A stretch of DNA of 64,000 nt. It comes from Flavobacteriales bacterium. GTDB lineage: Bacteria; Bacteroidota; Bacteroidia; Flavobacteriales_F; PHOS-HE28. How positions within the stretch are numbered: the stretch's first letter is position 1; every line of letters begins with the position of its first letter. A program made the position numbers and the translations under genes. This document shows positions 8,195-19,000 of this stretch, in pieces. The stretch covers positions 434,001-498,000 of the forward strand of contig JADJLR010000002.1 of the NCBI GenBank assembly GCA_016710015.1, read 5' to 3'. The notes beneath the pieces were generated by a model that worked only from the letters and a program-made list of their open reading frames with translations, was not told the DNA's origin and did not search any database.

Positions 8195-9772
8195 ATGGAC
8201 CCACGCACCTTGGTCATGCTTTTGGCACTGGCCGGAAGCCAGCTGCATGCGCAGGACTTTGTTCTGGACCCTTCATTCGGAACAAATGGCGTGGCCTATC
8301 AGCCTGGTCCGGAGCCATACAGCGGCGCATCTCCGCTTGTTATGGAGACCCTTCCCGATGGTGGATTCCTCAGCCTGCATAGTGCAGGTGTGGACGCTAT
8401 AAAGGTCATGCGCTGCACGCCGAACGGCAAACCGGATAGCAGCTTCGCGATCAATGGGCACTTCATCCTCGCTCCGCCTTCCATCGGACTAATCCCTTCA
8501 GGTATGGTGGTGCGGCCGGATGGGAAGATCATCATTACCGCGACCGGCCTTTTTCAAGGCACGAACGATCCGAAAATCTTCATCTGTCAACTCCTGCCGA
8601 ACGGAGTGCCGGATCCTTCCTTTGGAGTGGACGGCGTTCTCTACTACAATATGCCCGTGTACCAGATCCTTCGGGACGCAGTGCTTCAGACGGACGGGAA
8701 GATCTTGGTGGCCGGCGGTTCGTCCGGCTCCATGTTCGTAAGCCGTTTCCTACCCAATGGGGATCTGGACCTATCCTTCGCCACGAACGGTATCGGACTA
8801 TACAACCCACCCGGCGTAACGGCTTCGGCCAAAACGATCGCCTTGGGTCCTGATGGTAGCATCTACGTTGGCGGTTTCAAATCCATTGGTGCTGATGCCT
8901 CGGCATGGGTCGTGGCAAAGGCCGCCCCGAACGGTGTCCTCGATCCGTCATTCGGCGATGGCGGTATCTTCTTCTTGGACCACGTGCCCGACCAATCCAC
9001 CATGTCCAACAAACCGGAGTGCATCATGGACCTGATGGTACTGGATGACGGTTCGCTGATCGCGGGTGGCTATGTGGCACTTTCCGACACTTGGGAACGC
9101 TTGGCCATAATGAAATTGGATGCTTTCGGCCAAGCCGTGCACGAATTCGGTGATAACGGACGGATCTATGCCGGCACACTTCCAGAGGGCCGGTACTTAG
9201 GCAAAGAGTTGGTGTATGACCCTACCGGGTTATTCATCTTGGTCGGATCGATGCTTACCTTGGACAATAGGAAGGAGGTTGTGATCCTGGCCTTCGATGG
9301 GATGGGCACTGTGCTGGATCAGAATGGCAGCAACGCGCCATTTCAGTTTCAGCCTGAGGTCCAGATGCAGTTGACCACTTGCGGCACCTTCGACCTTCAA
9401 GGCCGATTGATCGTGGCCGTGAGCCATTGGAACCAACCCGAAGGCAGATCATCCTTCATCGCATTCAACTTCGATATCAATGTCGGCTCGAATGAATTCC
9501 CGGAAAACTCCATCGGCCTTTCCGCTTGGCCCAATCCCACCTCGGGTCAATTGAGTATTTCCTATGACCTGCAGGCTGCTTCCAAGGTATCCGTAGATTT
9601 ATTGGATGTATCCGGACGAACGGTGGAGCGGTCACTCACGAACGCGCACAGGAGCTCAGGTGCGCAATTGGAACACCTGTCCCTCGACCCCTCCCTATCC
9701 AGTGGCACGTACCACCTCAGGGTACGGACCGGAGCTGGCTCCTGGACACGAACAGTTGTTATCGATCGGTAG
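8195..9772 (+). CDS. T9SS type A sorting domain protein with delta-60 repeats
   Basis: A 525-aa secreted protein. Signal peptide at residues 1 to about 17 (LVMLLALAGSQLHAQ). The body has delta-60 type repeats recognised by D-x-SFG-x-x-G (LDPSFGTNG, PDPSFGVDG, DLSFATNG, LDPSFGDGG), which probably form a beta-propeller. The last 80 residues are a type A T9SS sorting domain: AWPNPTSGQLSISYDL, LLDVSGRTV, and the end motif GTYHLRVRTG. It should cross the outer membrane through the T9SS and be anchored or released. Its end overlaps the convergent small membrane-protein gene by 14 bases. The physiological role is unknown. Confidence 0.85.
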   Translation: MDPRTLVMLLALAGSQLHAQDFVLDPSFGTNGVAYQPGPEPYSGASPLVMETLPDGGFLSLHSAGVDAIKVMRCTPNGKPDSSFAINGHFILAPPSIGLIPSGMVVRPDGKIIITATGLFQGTNDPKIFICQLLPNGVPDPSFGVDGVLYYNMPVYQILRDAVLQTDGKILVAGGSSGSMFVSRFLPNGDLDLSFATNGIGLYNPPGVTASAKTIALGPDGSIYVGGFKSIGADASAWVVAKAAPNGVLDPSFGDGGIFFLDHVPDQSTMSNKPECIMDLMVLDDGSLIAGGYVALSDTWERLAIMKLDAFGQAVHEFGDNGRIYAGTLPEGRYLGKELVYDPTGLFILVGSMLTLDNRKEVVILAFDGMGTVLDQNGSNAPFQFQPEVQMQLTTCGTFDLQGRLIVAVSHWNQPEGRSSFIAFNFDINVGSNEFPENSIGLSAWPNPTSGQLSISYDLQAASKVSVDLLDVSGRTVERSLTNAHRSSGAQLEHLSLDPSLSSGTYHLRVRTGAGSWTRTVVIDR

Positions 9773-10034
9773 TATCAGTGCCATCGGTTGGTAACTGCTC
9801 ACGCGCAGGTCCCGGTTCCAGCGGCGCATCGACCACTTCCGAGAGGAACCAAGCCAAGAGCACGATCAGCAAGAGTGCCAAGAAGGCCTTGGGATCCCGG
9901 TATATCGGCAATTTGGGCCGTTGGACAGCGCGATGGTAGTTGTGCAATAGGCGCTTCGGATCCTTCAAGCGTTCGATCTCCTTCGCTGTGGGCTCCGGCC
10001 TTCCTTCCGGGGTTATGTGGTAACGTCGTTTCAT
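9759..10034 (-). CDS. Small single-pass membrane protein downstream of the ECF sigma factor
   Basis: A 91-aa protein with a basic N-terminal half (MKRRYHITPEGRPEPTAKEI), one transmembrane helix (FLALLLIVLLAWFLSEVV, residues about 50-67) and a polar C-terminus. Its ATG overlaps the sigma-factor stop by four bases (ATGA), so the two are probably co-translated. The position is the one often taken by an anti-sigma factor, but no zinc-binding anti-sigma motif or known domain can be seen, so that role is only an inference. The 3' end overlaps the convergent gene by 14 bases. Confidence 0.65.
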   Translation of the reverse strand: MKRRYHITPEGRPEPTAKEIERLKDPKRLLHNYHRAVQRPKLPIYRDPKAFLALLLIVLLAWFLSEVVDAPLEPGPAREQLPTDGTDTTDR

Positions 10035-10567
10035 GCCCGTTGTGAAAGGTAGGTGCGTAGCGTGGCAAGGACCCGATGTGTCCGCATCTTGGCCGCATCC
10101 TCAGCGATCCCTAGGACCTGGCCGATCTCTTGGAAACTAAGTCCATCCATGTACCGGAGTTCGACCAGGTGTGCCTTGGCCTCATCCAATCGACCCATCG
10201 CCTGTGCCAATCGTGCCAGCTCTTCCTCGACCGGCGGCATTCCAATTTCCTCCGTCAACCCCAAGACTTCCGCGAAGCTCATTTCCACCAAGATCTCTTT
10301 CCGTTTCCTCCAATACATGCGCACTTCGTTCAGCGCGATCCGATACAACCAAGCCCTGAACGGTAGGCCGCGATCCGTATAGCGAGGCAGCGCCAGCATG
10401 GCCTTCAGGAAAGCATCCTGTGTGATATCAGCGCTCCGCTGACGGTCCCTGATGCGTCGCTCCACGAAGCGATAGATGTCCCCGAAGTACCGCTCGTACA
10501 ACGGCGTAAAACGCTGTGGATCGGCCTTGGCGGCTCGTATGGCCGCAGCCTCGCTTTCGGGATCCAT
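10031..10567 (-). CDS. RNA polymerase ECF-type sigma factor
   Basis: A 178-aa sigma-70 family protein of ECF size. Region 2 is visible as LYERYFGDIYRFVERRI, DITQDAFLKAML and FRAWLYRIALNEV, matching core-binding and minus-10 recognition helices. Region 4 is ELRYMDGLSFQEIGQVLGIA followed by KMRTHRVLATLR, the helix-turn-helix for the minus-35 element. The linker is normal length. It would direct transcription of a small regulon. It is coupled to a membrane protein gene (9759-10034), which could hold it inactive. It is divergent from the giant adhesin gene starting at 10715, which is a possible but unproven target. Confidence 0.92.
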   Translation of the reverse strand: MDPESEAAAIRAAKADPQRFTPLYERYFGDIYRFVERRIRDRQRSADITQDAFLKAMLALPRYTDRGLPFRAWLYRIALNEVRMYWRKRKEILVEMSFAEVLGLTEEIGMPPVEEELARLAQAMGRLDEAKAHLVELRYMDGLSFQEIGQVLGIAEDAAKMRTHRVLATLRTYLSQRA

Positions 10568-10714
10568 TCGGTGGGTTCGGTAATGGAATGCACTCCGGTG
10601 GAAAAGGTAACACGCTATTCGGCGATGCCATGTAGGAGTTCGTCGAAACCTTAAAGCGTTTTACCCGTTCCAAGGGCTAACTCAAAATCGGCCAAGACGG
10701 TCCATACGAGATAA

Positions 10715-13700
10715 ATGATCCTCTGGATGCCCATTGCTCATAGGCGATCCCTGCTCCTAGTCATACTCCTGACCCATCTACTGCTAGCCGGTGCCGCTAG
10801 TGCCCAGTCCTATGTCTGGCAATGGGGACACTCGCTATCCAGCAGCGATAAGGAGGAGGTGACCGGGGTCGCGATGGACAATGCCTCAGGTGCGTCATAC
10901 GCTTGTGGATATACAGAAGGAAATGGTCTTATCGGCGGATCAAGCGGGACCGTTGGAGGAAACGTGGATGCCTTCGTAATGAAGTACGACCAGAACGGCG
11001 TCCGTGAATGGGCGTTTACTCCAACAAGCCTGAATGATAGCAGAGCTACAGGTATTGCCTTGGATGCCGCTGGGAATATCTATGTCTGTGGTTGGTTCAA
11101 AGGGGTTATTGACATTGCAGGTAACTCCGCGCTGGGAACAGGCTTATTGTCCAGTTCCGGCAACATAGACTGGTTCATCGCATCCTTTTCACCGAACGGA
11201 ATACTGAGGTGGAAGGCCAAGCTCGGAGGATCCGGGGACGACCTTCCTGCCGGCATCGCCGTTTCAGGGGATCAGGTCTCCGTGTTCGGGACCGTCAAAG
11301 GGCGGATCACGACCTCGTTCGGATCCATTTCAAACAGTCTGCCCTCCGGCAAAGAGAACTTGGTGATCGTCAGTTATGGATTGAACGGGACCGGCCAGTG
11401 GCTGATCTCCGGAGGAAGTGGCGATGATGAGATCCCACGATCCATCGCTAAGGACGCGAGCCGTGTGTTCGTGGCATTCAGGGCGAAGAACAACCCCTTC
11501 AGATGGTACGATCCAGCAGGTGCGGTCCTATCAAGTCACTCCAATTCGACGGACAAGGAAGTGCGGATTTCCGCGTTCAGCATCAGCGCTGCACACTTAT
11601 GGACCACTTCCCTTTTCGAAAATGACAACGTGGACATTAGTGGGGCGGGCATGGCGGCGGGCTGCGATGCGCTCTACTATTCCAGCATCAGTCATTCTCC
11701 CTGCACATTCCCGGGAGTTGGCGTGGTCAACACCGGTACGCATGATTTCTTCTACCTCGGTCGCATCGACCCGAACACCGGTCTATTTCAATGGGTGACC
11801 ACCGGCACTACGACCGGTTCCACCCATACCATAGGAGGAACAGGAATAGCGATCGGAAGAGCAGGAGCGGTGCATGTGGTCGGCAACTTCAAGGACGATG
11901 TTTCGATCGATGGAAATACGTTGTTGTCAAGTACAGGTAAGGTCCAACCGTTCGTTGCCACCTTCCGGTCCTCCGGCATCCTCGTCCGGAACGACAAACT
12001 GACCAGTTCCAAGGATGCTTGGGGGGCATGTATTGCTTCTGACGCACAAGGAAGGCTCGCCATAGGAGGGCGCTTCAACACGAATATCTCGAGCAGTACG
12101 ATTCCATTGACGGGACCTTCCAATGACAACGGTTACCTTTTCAAGGGTTCCATTGCCAATTTAGGCGGTGCCGAACCCTCTGCTTGGACCCCGCCTGGGA
12201 CCATGTGTTCGAATGCGGGTCCATTTTCGTTGAATTCCTTGCTCATAGCCTACGGGAGCGGACCAGCAGTATCTGTCGCTAATTCCAGCAATGTGGTCTC
12301 GCCAAATGGAGCGCTCGGTGCCGTACTTGGCAGCTACGCACAGTTCAACACCGCTGGTGGGCATATCACCGTAGACCTTGGGGTCACAGTACCCTCCGGA
12401 ACGACGATCAGTGTACTCTGGCGCACATCAGGAGCATCAGCCTCTGCGAACATCCTTTCCGGAACAACCACCAGCCCGACAGCTTCTGCAGGCACGATCA
12501 GCACGGCCTCCAATTCGGCGATCTATTCGGATATCACGCTGTCCGGTCCTGCGCGATACATCAGGCTCCAACGTCCAAGTTCGGGCAGCTCGAATTTCGA
12601 AGTGGACGGTATCTACTACAGTTTCGGCAATGACCTTAGCGGCACATGGTCCGGACCAGGCGTGTCCGGATCCACCTTCAACCCTGCGGGACTGTCCGGA
12701 GCCGTTGCGTTGACCTATACCGTCGGCAGCGGATCCTGTGCATCGTCCACGACCGATTCCATCCAAGTGACCGCAGCTCCGAACGCAGGTACGAACGGAA
12801 CGCTGTCGACGTGCAGTGGTTCACCAGCAGCCAGCTTATTCGCACAATTGGGTGGTACTCCGCAGACCGGTGGCATCTGGTCGGGACCAAGCCCAGTAGT
12901 CGGTGGCATGTTCGATCCGAGCAACATGAGCCCCGGCAACTACATGTACACCGTTGCTCCGACAGGTATTTGTGCGGGTTCGGCCACAGCATCGGCCTCT
13001 GTGACGGTCGGTGCCACCCCGAGTGGTGGCACCTTCACTGGGAATGGGGTGGTTTGCCCTTCCCCAGCGACCGGTACGCTGACGATAACCGGATATAGCG
13101 GCACGATCGTTCGTTGGAGGGTATCAACGAACGGCGGCACGCTTTGGACCTCGATCGGCTCCACAAATTCCAGCATCACGTGGAGCAACCTCACCGGTCC
13201 AACACAGTACATGGTGGAACTAAGCCAACCCGGTTGTGGAACTGGTTTCAGTCCGGTGGCCACACTGACGCCGCAAGACATGATCGCACCATCGATCATT
13301 TGCCCGGCGGTCGCCCCGATCCAAACCGCTTACGCCACGCCCTCATGCTCCATGCAAGTTCCCGACTTCAGGACCTTGTACACTGCATCGGACAATTGCA
13401 CGGCCACACCGACCATCGTCCAGGATCCGGCGGCGAACACATTCGTACCATTCGCGGAATACTTGTTGGTCCAACTGAAAGCCGTGGACGCGGCCGGAAA
13501 TGGTTCCGCATCGTGCATGGCTACCATCATCGGTGTGGATACACTTCCTCCGACCTATAGCTGTCCAGGGGATGTGAATATCAATACCGATCCAGGTGCC
13601 TGCGGTGCAAGTCGCACGTTCTCGCCTATCGGATATTCGGACAACTGTTACGGGAATGGTAATTCGGAAGCGCTCTACCTCGCTCCCGGGAACGTGAGCC

Positions 13701-15145
13701 AGACGCCACTCTCGATATTCGACCCGACGGATTGGGTAGATATCACCGCGACCCCAACTCAGACCCTTTCATTGGGTGATCATACGGTAGCCTATGTGCA
13801 CGAGAACGGCGTTGAGGACGTAGTGCTTTGTTCGCAGATCATTCGAGTGACAGATTCACAACCTCCACAGATCTCCTGTCCAGCGGGTGTTCTGGCAATC
13901 ACCAACACCGGTTGTACCGCTACTGGTGTCGCCCTCGGTACGCCGGTGTCTAGTGACAACTGCGGTGTGGCTTCCGTAACGAACGATGCTCCGGCCGTCT
14001 TCCCGATCGGTGTGACCACCGTGACCTGGACCGTGACCGACAACGCTGGATCGACCGCTACCTGCACACAGACCGTCACCGTGAGCGACAACGTGCCACC
14101 TACGATCACCTGCCCGGCCGACGTTGCCGTGAACACCAACAGTGGTTGTACCGCTACTGGTGTCGCCCTCGGTACGCCGGTGTCTAGTGACAACTGCGGT
14201 GTGGCTTCCGTAACGAACGATGCTCCGGCCGTCTTCCCGATCGGTGTGACCACCGTGACCTGGACCGTGACCGACAACGCTGGATCGACCGCTACCTGCA
14301 CACAGACCGTCACCGTGAGCGACAACGTGCCACCTACGATCACCTGCCCGGCCGACGTTGCCGTCAACACCAACAGTGGTTGTACCGCTACTGGTGTCGC
14401 CCTCGGTACGCCGGTGTCTAGTGACAACTGCGGTGTGGCCACCGTGACGAACGATGCTCCGGCCGTCTTCCCGATCGGTGTGACCACCGTGATCTGGACC
14501 GTGACCGACAACGCTGGACTGACCGCTACTTGCACACAGACCGTCACCGTGAGCGACAACGTGCCACCTACGATCACCTGCCCGGCCGACGTTGCCGTCA
14601 ACACCAACAGTGGTTGTACCGCTACTGGTGTCGTCCTCGGTACGCCGGTGTCTAGTGACAACTGCGGTGTGGCTTCCGTGACGAACGATGCTCCGGCCGT
14701 CTTCCCGATCGGTGTGACCACCGTGATCTGGACCGTGACCGACAACGCTGGACGGACCGCTACCTGCCACAGACCGTCACCGAGGACACGCCACCTCGCC
14801 GGCCGACGGCTGGAACACCAACAGTGTCCGTGTCCCGCGGGTAACACGGGCCCTCGCGCGCTCTGTGCGCCACCATGCCGGACCGACAACGCTGGACTGA
14901 CCGCTACTTGCACACAGACCGTCACCGTGAGCGACAACGTGCCACCTACGATCACCTGCCCGGCCGACGTTGCCGTGAACACCAACAGTGGTTGTACCGC
15001 TACTGGTGTCGCCCTCGGTACGCCGGTGTCTAGTGACAACTGCGGTGTGGCTTCCGTACGAACATGCTCCGGCTCTCGTCCGCCGGCAGTACTGGTGTGC
15101 CTCGGTACGCGGTGTCTAGTGACAACTGCGGTGTGGCTTCCGTGA
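10715..15145 (+). CDS. N-terminal part of a giant HYR-repeat surface protein (interrupted)
   Basis: This 1476-codon frame begins with a signal peptide (about residues 1-31, LLLVILLTHLLLAGAASAQS). Residues about 32-490 look like SBBP-type propeller repeats (GVAMDNASGASYACGYT, GIALDAAGNIYVCGWF). Then come Ig/PKD-like segments (SGTWSGPGVSGSTFNPAGLS) and HYR domains from about residue 870. From about 13862 the HYR units become nearly identical, each 78 aa (234 bp), with PPTITCPADVAVNTNSGCTA and VTWTVTDNAGSTATCTQTV. The frame decays after about 15055 and stops at 15145 in a damaged stretch. The same reading frame resumes at 15590, so this is taken as the first half of one gene running to 21460. 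The protein is likely exported by the T9SS through the tail in the second half. Confidence 0.85.
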   Translation: MILWMPIAHRRSLLLVILLTHLLLAGAASAQSYVWQWGHSLSSSDKEEVTGVAMDNASGASYACGYTEGNGLIGGSSGTVGGNVDAFVMKYDQNGVREWAFTPTSLNDSRATGIALDAAGNIYVCGWFKGVIDIAGNSALGTGLLSSSGNIDWFIASFSPNGILRWKAKLGGSGDDLPAGIAVSGDQVSVFGTVKGRITTSFGSISNSLPSGKENLVIVSYGLNGTGQWLISGGSGDDEIPRSIAKDASRVFVAFRAKNNPFRWYDPAGAVLSSHSNSTDKEVRISAFSISAAHLWTTSLFENDNVDISGAGMAAGCDALYYSSISHSPCTFPGVGVVNTGTHDFFYLGRIDPNTGLFQWVTTGTTTGSTHTIGGTGIAIGRAGAVHVVGNFKDDVSIDGNTLLSSTGKVQPFVATFRSSGILVRNDKLTSSKDAWGACIASDAQGRLAIGGRFNTNISSSTIPLTGPSNDNGYLFKGSIANLGGAEPSAWTPPGTMCSNAGPFSLNSLLIAYGSGPAVSVANSSNVVSPNGALGAVLGSYAQFNTAGGHITVDLGVTVPSGTTISVLWRTSGASASANILSGTTTSPTASAGTISTASNSAIYSDITLSGPARYIRLQRPSSGSSNFEVDGIYYSFGNDLSGTWSGPGVSGSTFNPAGLSGAVALTYTVGSGSCASSTTDSIQVTAAPNAGTNGTLSTCSGSPAASLFAQLGGTPQTGGIWSGPSPVVGGMFDPSNMSPGNYMYTVAPTGICAGSATASASVTVGATPSGGTFTGNGVVCPSPATGTLTITGYSGTIVRWRVSTNGGTLWTSIGSTNSSITWSNLTGPTQYMVELSQPGCGTGFSPVATLTPQDMIAPSIICPAVAPIQTAYATPSCSMQVPDFRTLYTASDNCTATPTIVQDPAANTFVPFAEYLLVQLKAVDAAGNGSASCMATIIGVDTLPPTYSCPGDVNINTDPGACGASRTFSPIGYSDNCYGNGNSEALYLAPGNVSQTPLSIFDPTDWVDITATPTQTLSLGDHTVAYVHENGVEDVVLCSQIIRVTDSQPPQISCPAGVLAITNTGCTATGVALGTPVSSDNCGVASVTNDAPAVFPIGVTTVTWTVTDNAGSTATCTQTVTVSDNVPPTITCPADVAVNTNSGCTATGVALGTPVSSDNCGVASVTNDAPAVFPIGVTTVTWTVTDNAGSTATCTQTVTVSDNVPPTITCPADVAVNTNSGCTATGVALGTPVSSDNCGVATVTNDAPAVFPIGVTTVIWTVTDNAGLTATCTQTVTVSDNVPPTITCPADVAVNTNSGCTATGVVLGTPVSSDNCGVASVTNDAPAVFPIGVTTVIWTVTDNAGRTATCHRPSPRTRHLAGRRLEHQQCPCPAGNTGPRALCAPPCRTDNAGLTATCTQTVTVSDNVPPTITCPADVAVNTNSGCTATGVALGTPVSSDNCGVASVRTCSGSRPPAVLVCLGTRCLVTTAVWLP

Positions 15146-16048
15146 CGAACGATGCTCCGGCCGTCTTCCTGGTGTGACACCGGATCGGACCGTGACCGAC
15201 AACGCTGGATCGCCGCTACCTGCCACAGACCGTCACCGTGAGCGACAACGTGCCACCTAGATCGCCTGCCCGGCCGACGTTGCCGTCAACACCAACAGTG
15301 GTTGTACCGCTACTGGTGTCGCCCTCGGTACGCCGGTGTCTAGTGACAACTGCGGTGTGGCTTCCGTGACGAACGATGCTCCGGCCGTCTTCCTGATCGG
15401 TGCGACCACCGTGACCTGGACCGTGACCGACAACGCTGGACTGACCGCTACTTGCACACAGACCGTCACCGTGAGCGACAACGTGCCACCTACGATCACC
15501 TGCCCGGCCGACGTTGCCGTCAACACCAACAGTGGTTGTACCGCTACTGGTGTCGCCCTCGGTACGCCGGTGTCTAGTGACAACTGGGTGTGGCCTCTGC
15601 CGTCGTGGACCGAGTGACACTGCCACCACTCCCTGCCGTGCCCCAGGGTGTCCCTGGTGTCGTCCTCGGTACACCGGTGTCTAGTGACAACTGCGGTGTG
15701 GCTTCCGTGACGAACGATGCTCCGGCCGTCTTCCCGATCGGTGTGACCACCGTGACCTGGACCGTGACCGACAACGCTGGACTGACCGCTACTTGCACAC
15801 AGACCGTCACCGTGAGCGACAACGTGCCACCTACGATCACCTGCCCGGTCGACGTTGCCGTCAACACCAACAGTGGTTGTACCGCTACTGGTGTCGCCCT
15901 CGGTACGCCGGTGTCTAGTGACAACTGCGGTGTGGCCACCGTAACGAACGATGCTCCGGCCGTCTTCCCGATCGGTGTGACCACCGTGATCTGGACCGTG
16001 ACCGACAACGCTGGACTGACCGCTACTTGCACACAGACCGTCACCGTT
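13862..16048 (+). repeat. HYR-domain tandem array, 234-bp unit
   Basis: The marker gTcgYCctcggtac starts a unit at 13931, 14165, 14399, 14633, 15011, 15321, 15555, 15662 and 15896. Spacings of clean neighbours are exactly 234 bp. The three odd spacings (378, 310 and 107 bp) coincide with the three damaged patches. The clean units are almost identical at DNA level, which points to recent expansion or homogenisation and makes the region hard to assemble. Confidence 0.9.
15055..15661 (+). pseudogene. Disrupted HYR units with compensating frameshifts
   Basis: Between the two long frames the array is intact in outline but out of frame. From 15261 to about 15590 it is readable in another frame (SSDNCGVASVTNDAPAVF and so on). 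Single-base losses can be seen by comparison with clean units: 'cctacgatcacc' appears as 'cctagatcgcc' near 15255, and 'ccgtaacgaacgatgc' as 'ccgtacgaacatgc' near 15055. The patch at 15588-15661 is heavily scrambled. The net shift across the region is zero, since both flanking frames are the same. This pattern fits uncorrected read errors in a collapsed repeat better than gradual decay, but a real lesion cannot be excluded. Confidence 0.7.
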
Positions 16049-19000
16049 TCGGATGCGACGGCCCCTTCTGCTGACTGTCAGAATATTACCGTTCAACTTG
16101 ATGCAAGCGGTAGCGCTACCATCACGCCTGCTTCCATTGATGGCGGCAGTAGCGATAACTGTAGTGGCTTTACTCTGAGCGCTTCTCAGACTGTCTTCAA
16201 CTGTAGCCATATTGGAGTAAATACCGTGACACTCACCGTTACGGATGCTTCCGGCAACGTGGGTACGTGCGATGCGATCGTAACCGTGGAGGACACCATC
16301 GATCCCACTATCACTTGCCCAGGAGATCAAACCGTACAACTGGCATTCGGTAGCACCGGCACTTGGTATGTACCTGTCATCAACGCGAATGACAATTGTG
16401 GAATTTCAGCGATCGCCCCAGCCGTTACGGACAGTTTGTGGCTCACTGCCGGAACGCATGCACTCGCCTATACAGCTTATGATGCAGCCGGGAATTCCTT
16501 TGAATGTGATTTTGAAGTGACAGTAGACATCTTAGATTGCTTTGGAACGCCAAATGGTACCGCATTCCTTGACAACTGCGCAACATGCGTGGGTGGCAAC
16601 ACCGGTGAAGTAGCTTGCGTGCAAGACTGCAACGGTGACTTCGGCGGTACGGCATTCCTTGACAACTGCGCAACTTGCGTGGGCGGCAACACCGGTGAAG
16701 TAGCTTGCGTGCAAGACTGCAACGGTGACTTCGGCGGTACGGCATTCCTTGACAACTGCGCAACTTGCGTGGGTGGCAACACCGGTGAAGTGGCTTGTGT
16801 GGCTGACTGCAACGGTGACTTCGGTGGTACCGCATTCCTCGACAACTGCGCAACTTGCGTGGGTGGCAACACCGGTGAAGTGGCTTGTGTGGCTGACTGC
16901 AACGGTGACTTCGGCGGTACGGCATTCCTCGACAACTGCGCAACCTGCGTGGGTGGCAACACCGGTGAAGTAGCTTGTGTGGCTGACTGCAACGGTGACT
17001 TCGGCGGTACGGCATTCCTCGACAACTGCGCAACCTGCGTGGGTGGCAACACCGGTGAAGTAGCTTGTGTGGCTGACTGCAACGGTGACTTCGGCGGTAC
17101 GGCATTCCTCGACAACTGCGCAACCTGCGTGGGCGGCAACACCGGTGAAGTAGCTTGTATCCAAGACTGCAACGGTGACTTCGGCGGTACGGCAGTCCTC
17201 GACAACTGCGCAACCTGCGTGGGCGGCAACACCGGTGAAGTAGCTTGTATCCAAGACTGCAACGGTGACTTTGGCGGAACGGCATTCCTCGACAATTGCG
17301 CAACCTGCGTGGGCGGAAACACCGGTGAAGTAGCTTGTATCCAAGACTGCAACGGTGACTTCGGCGGTACGGCATTCCTCGACAACTGCGCAACTTGCGT
17401 GGGTGGCAACACCGGTGAAGTAGCTTGTGTCCAAGACTGTAACGGTGACTTTGGCGGTACGGCATTCATCGACAACTGCGCAACCTGCGTGGGTGGCAAC
17501 ACCGGTGAAGTAGCTTGTATCCAAGACTGCAACGGTGACTTCGGCGGTACGGCATTCATCGACAATTGCGCAACCTGCGTCGGTGGCAACACCGGTGAAG
17601 TAGCTTGTGTGGCTGACTGCAACGGTGACTTCGGCGGAACAGCATTCCTCGACAACTGCGCAACTTGCGTGGGTGGCAACACCGGTGAAGTAGCTTGTGT
17701 GGCTGACTGCAACGGTGACTTCGGCGGAACAGCATTCCTCGACAACTGCGCAACTTGCGTGGGTGGCAACACCGGTGAAGTAGCTTGTGTGGCTGACTGC
17801 AACGGTGACTTCGGCGGTACGGCATTCATCGACAATTGCGCAACCTGCGTCGGTGGCAACACCGGTGAAGTAGCTTGTGTGGCTGACTGCAACGGTGACT
17901 TCGGCGGAACAGCATTCCTCGACAACTGCGCAACTTGCGTGGGTGGCAACACCGGTGAAGTAGCTTGTGTGGCTGACTGCAACGGTGACTTCGGCGGAAC
18001 AGCATTCCTCGACAACTGCGCAACCTGCGTCGGTGGCAACACCGGTGAAGTAGCTTGTGTGGCTGACTGCAACGGTGACTTTGGCGGAACAGCATTCATC
18101 GACAACTGCGCAACCTGCGTGGGTGGCAACACCGGTGAAGTAGCTTGTGTCCAAGACTGCAACGGCGACTTTGGCGGCACAGCATTCCTCGACAACTGCG
18201 CAACCTGCGTGGGCGGCAACACCGGTGAAGTGGCTTGTGTCCAAGACTGCAACGGCGACTTCGGTGGAACGGCATTCCTTGACAACTGCGCAACTTGCGT
18301 GGGCGGCAACACCGGTGAAGTAGCTTGTGTGGCTGACTGCAACGGTGACTTCGGCGGAACAGCATTCATCGACAACTGCGCAACCTGCGTGGGTGGCAAC
18401 ACCGGTGAAGTAGCTTGTATCCAAGACTGCAACGGTGACTTCGGCGGTACGGCATTCCTCGACAATTGCGCAACCTGCGTGGGTGGCAACACCGGTGAAG
18501 TAGCTTGTGTGGCTGACTGCAACGGTGACTTCGGCGGAACAGCATTCCTCGACAACTGCGCAACCTGCGTGGGTGGCAACACCGGTGAAGTAGCTTGTAT
18601 CCAAGACTGCAACGGTGACTTCGGCGGTACGGCATTCCTCGACAACTGCGCAACTTGCGTGGGTGGCAACACCGGTGAAGTAGCTTGTATCCAAGACTGC
18701 AACGGTGACTTCGGCGGAACAGCATTCATCGACAACTGCGCAACCTGCGTGGGTGGCAACACCGGTGAAGTGGCTTGTGTCCAAGACTGCAACGGCGACT
18801 TCGGTGGAACGGCATTCCTTGACAACTGCGCAACTTGCGTGGGCGGCAACACCGGTGAAGTAGCTTGTGTGGCTGACTGCAACGGTGACTTCGGCGGTAC
18901 GGCATTCATCGACAATTGCGCAACCTGCGTGGGCGGCAACACCGGTGAAGTGGCTTGTGTCCAAGACTGCAACGGCGACTTCGGTGGAACAGCATTCATC

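Noticed and set aside
13792..15180. 462-codon minus-strand frame over the HYR array
   Set aside because: Shadow of the repetitive plus-strand gene; its length comes from the 234-bp unit lacking stops on that strand.
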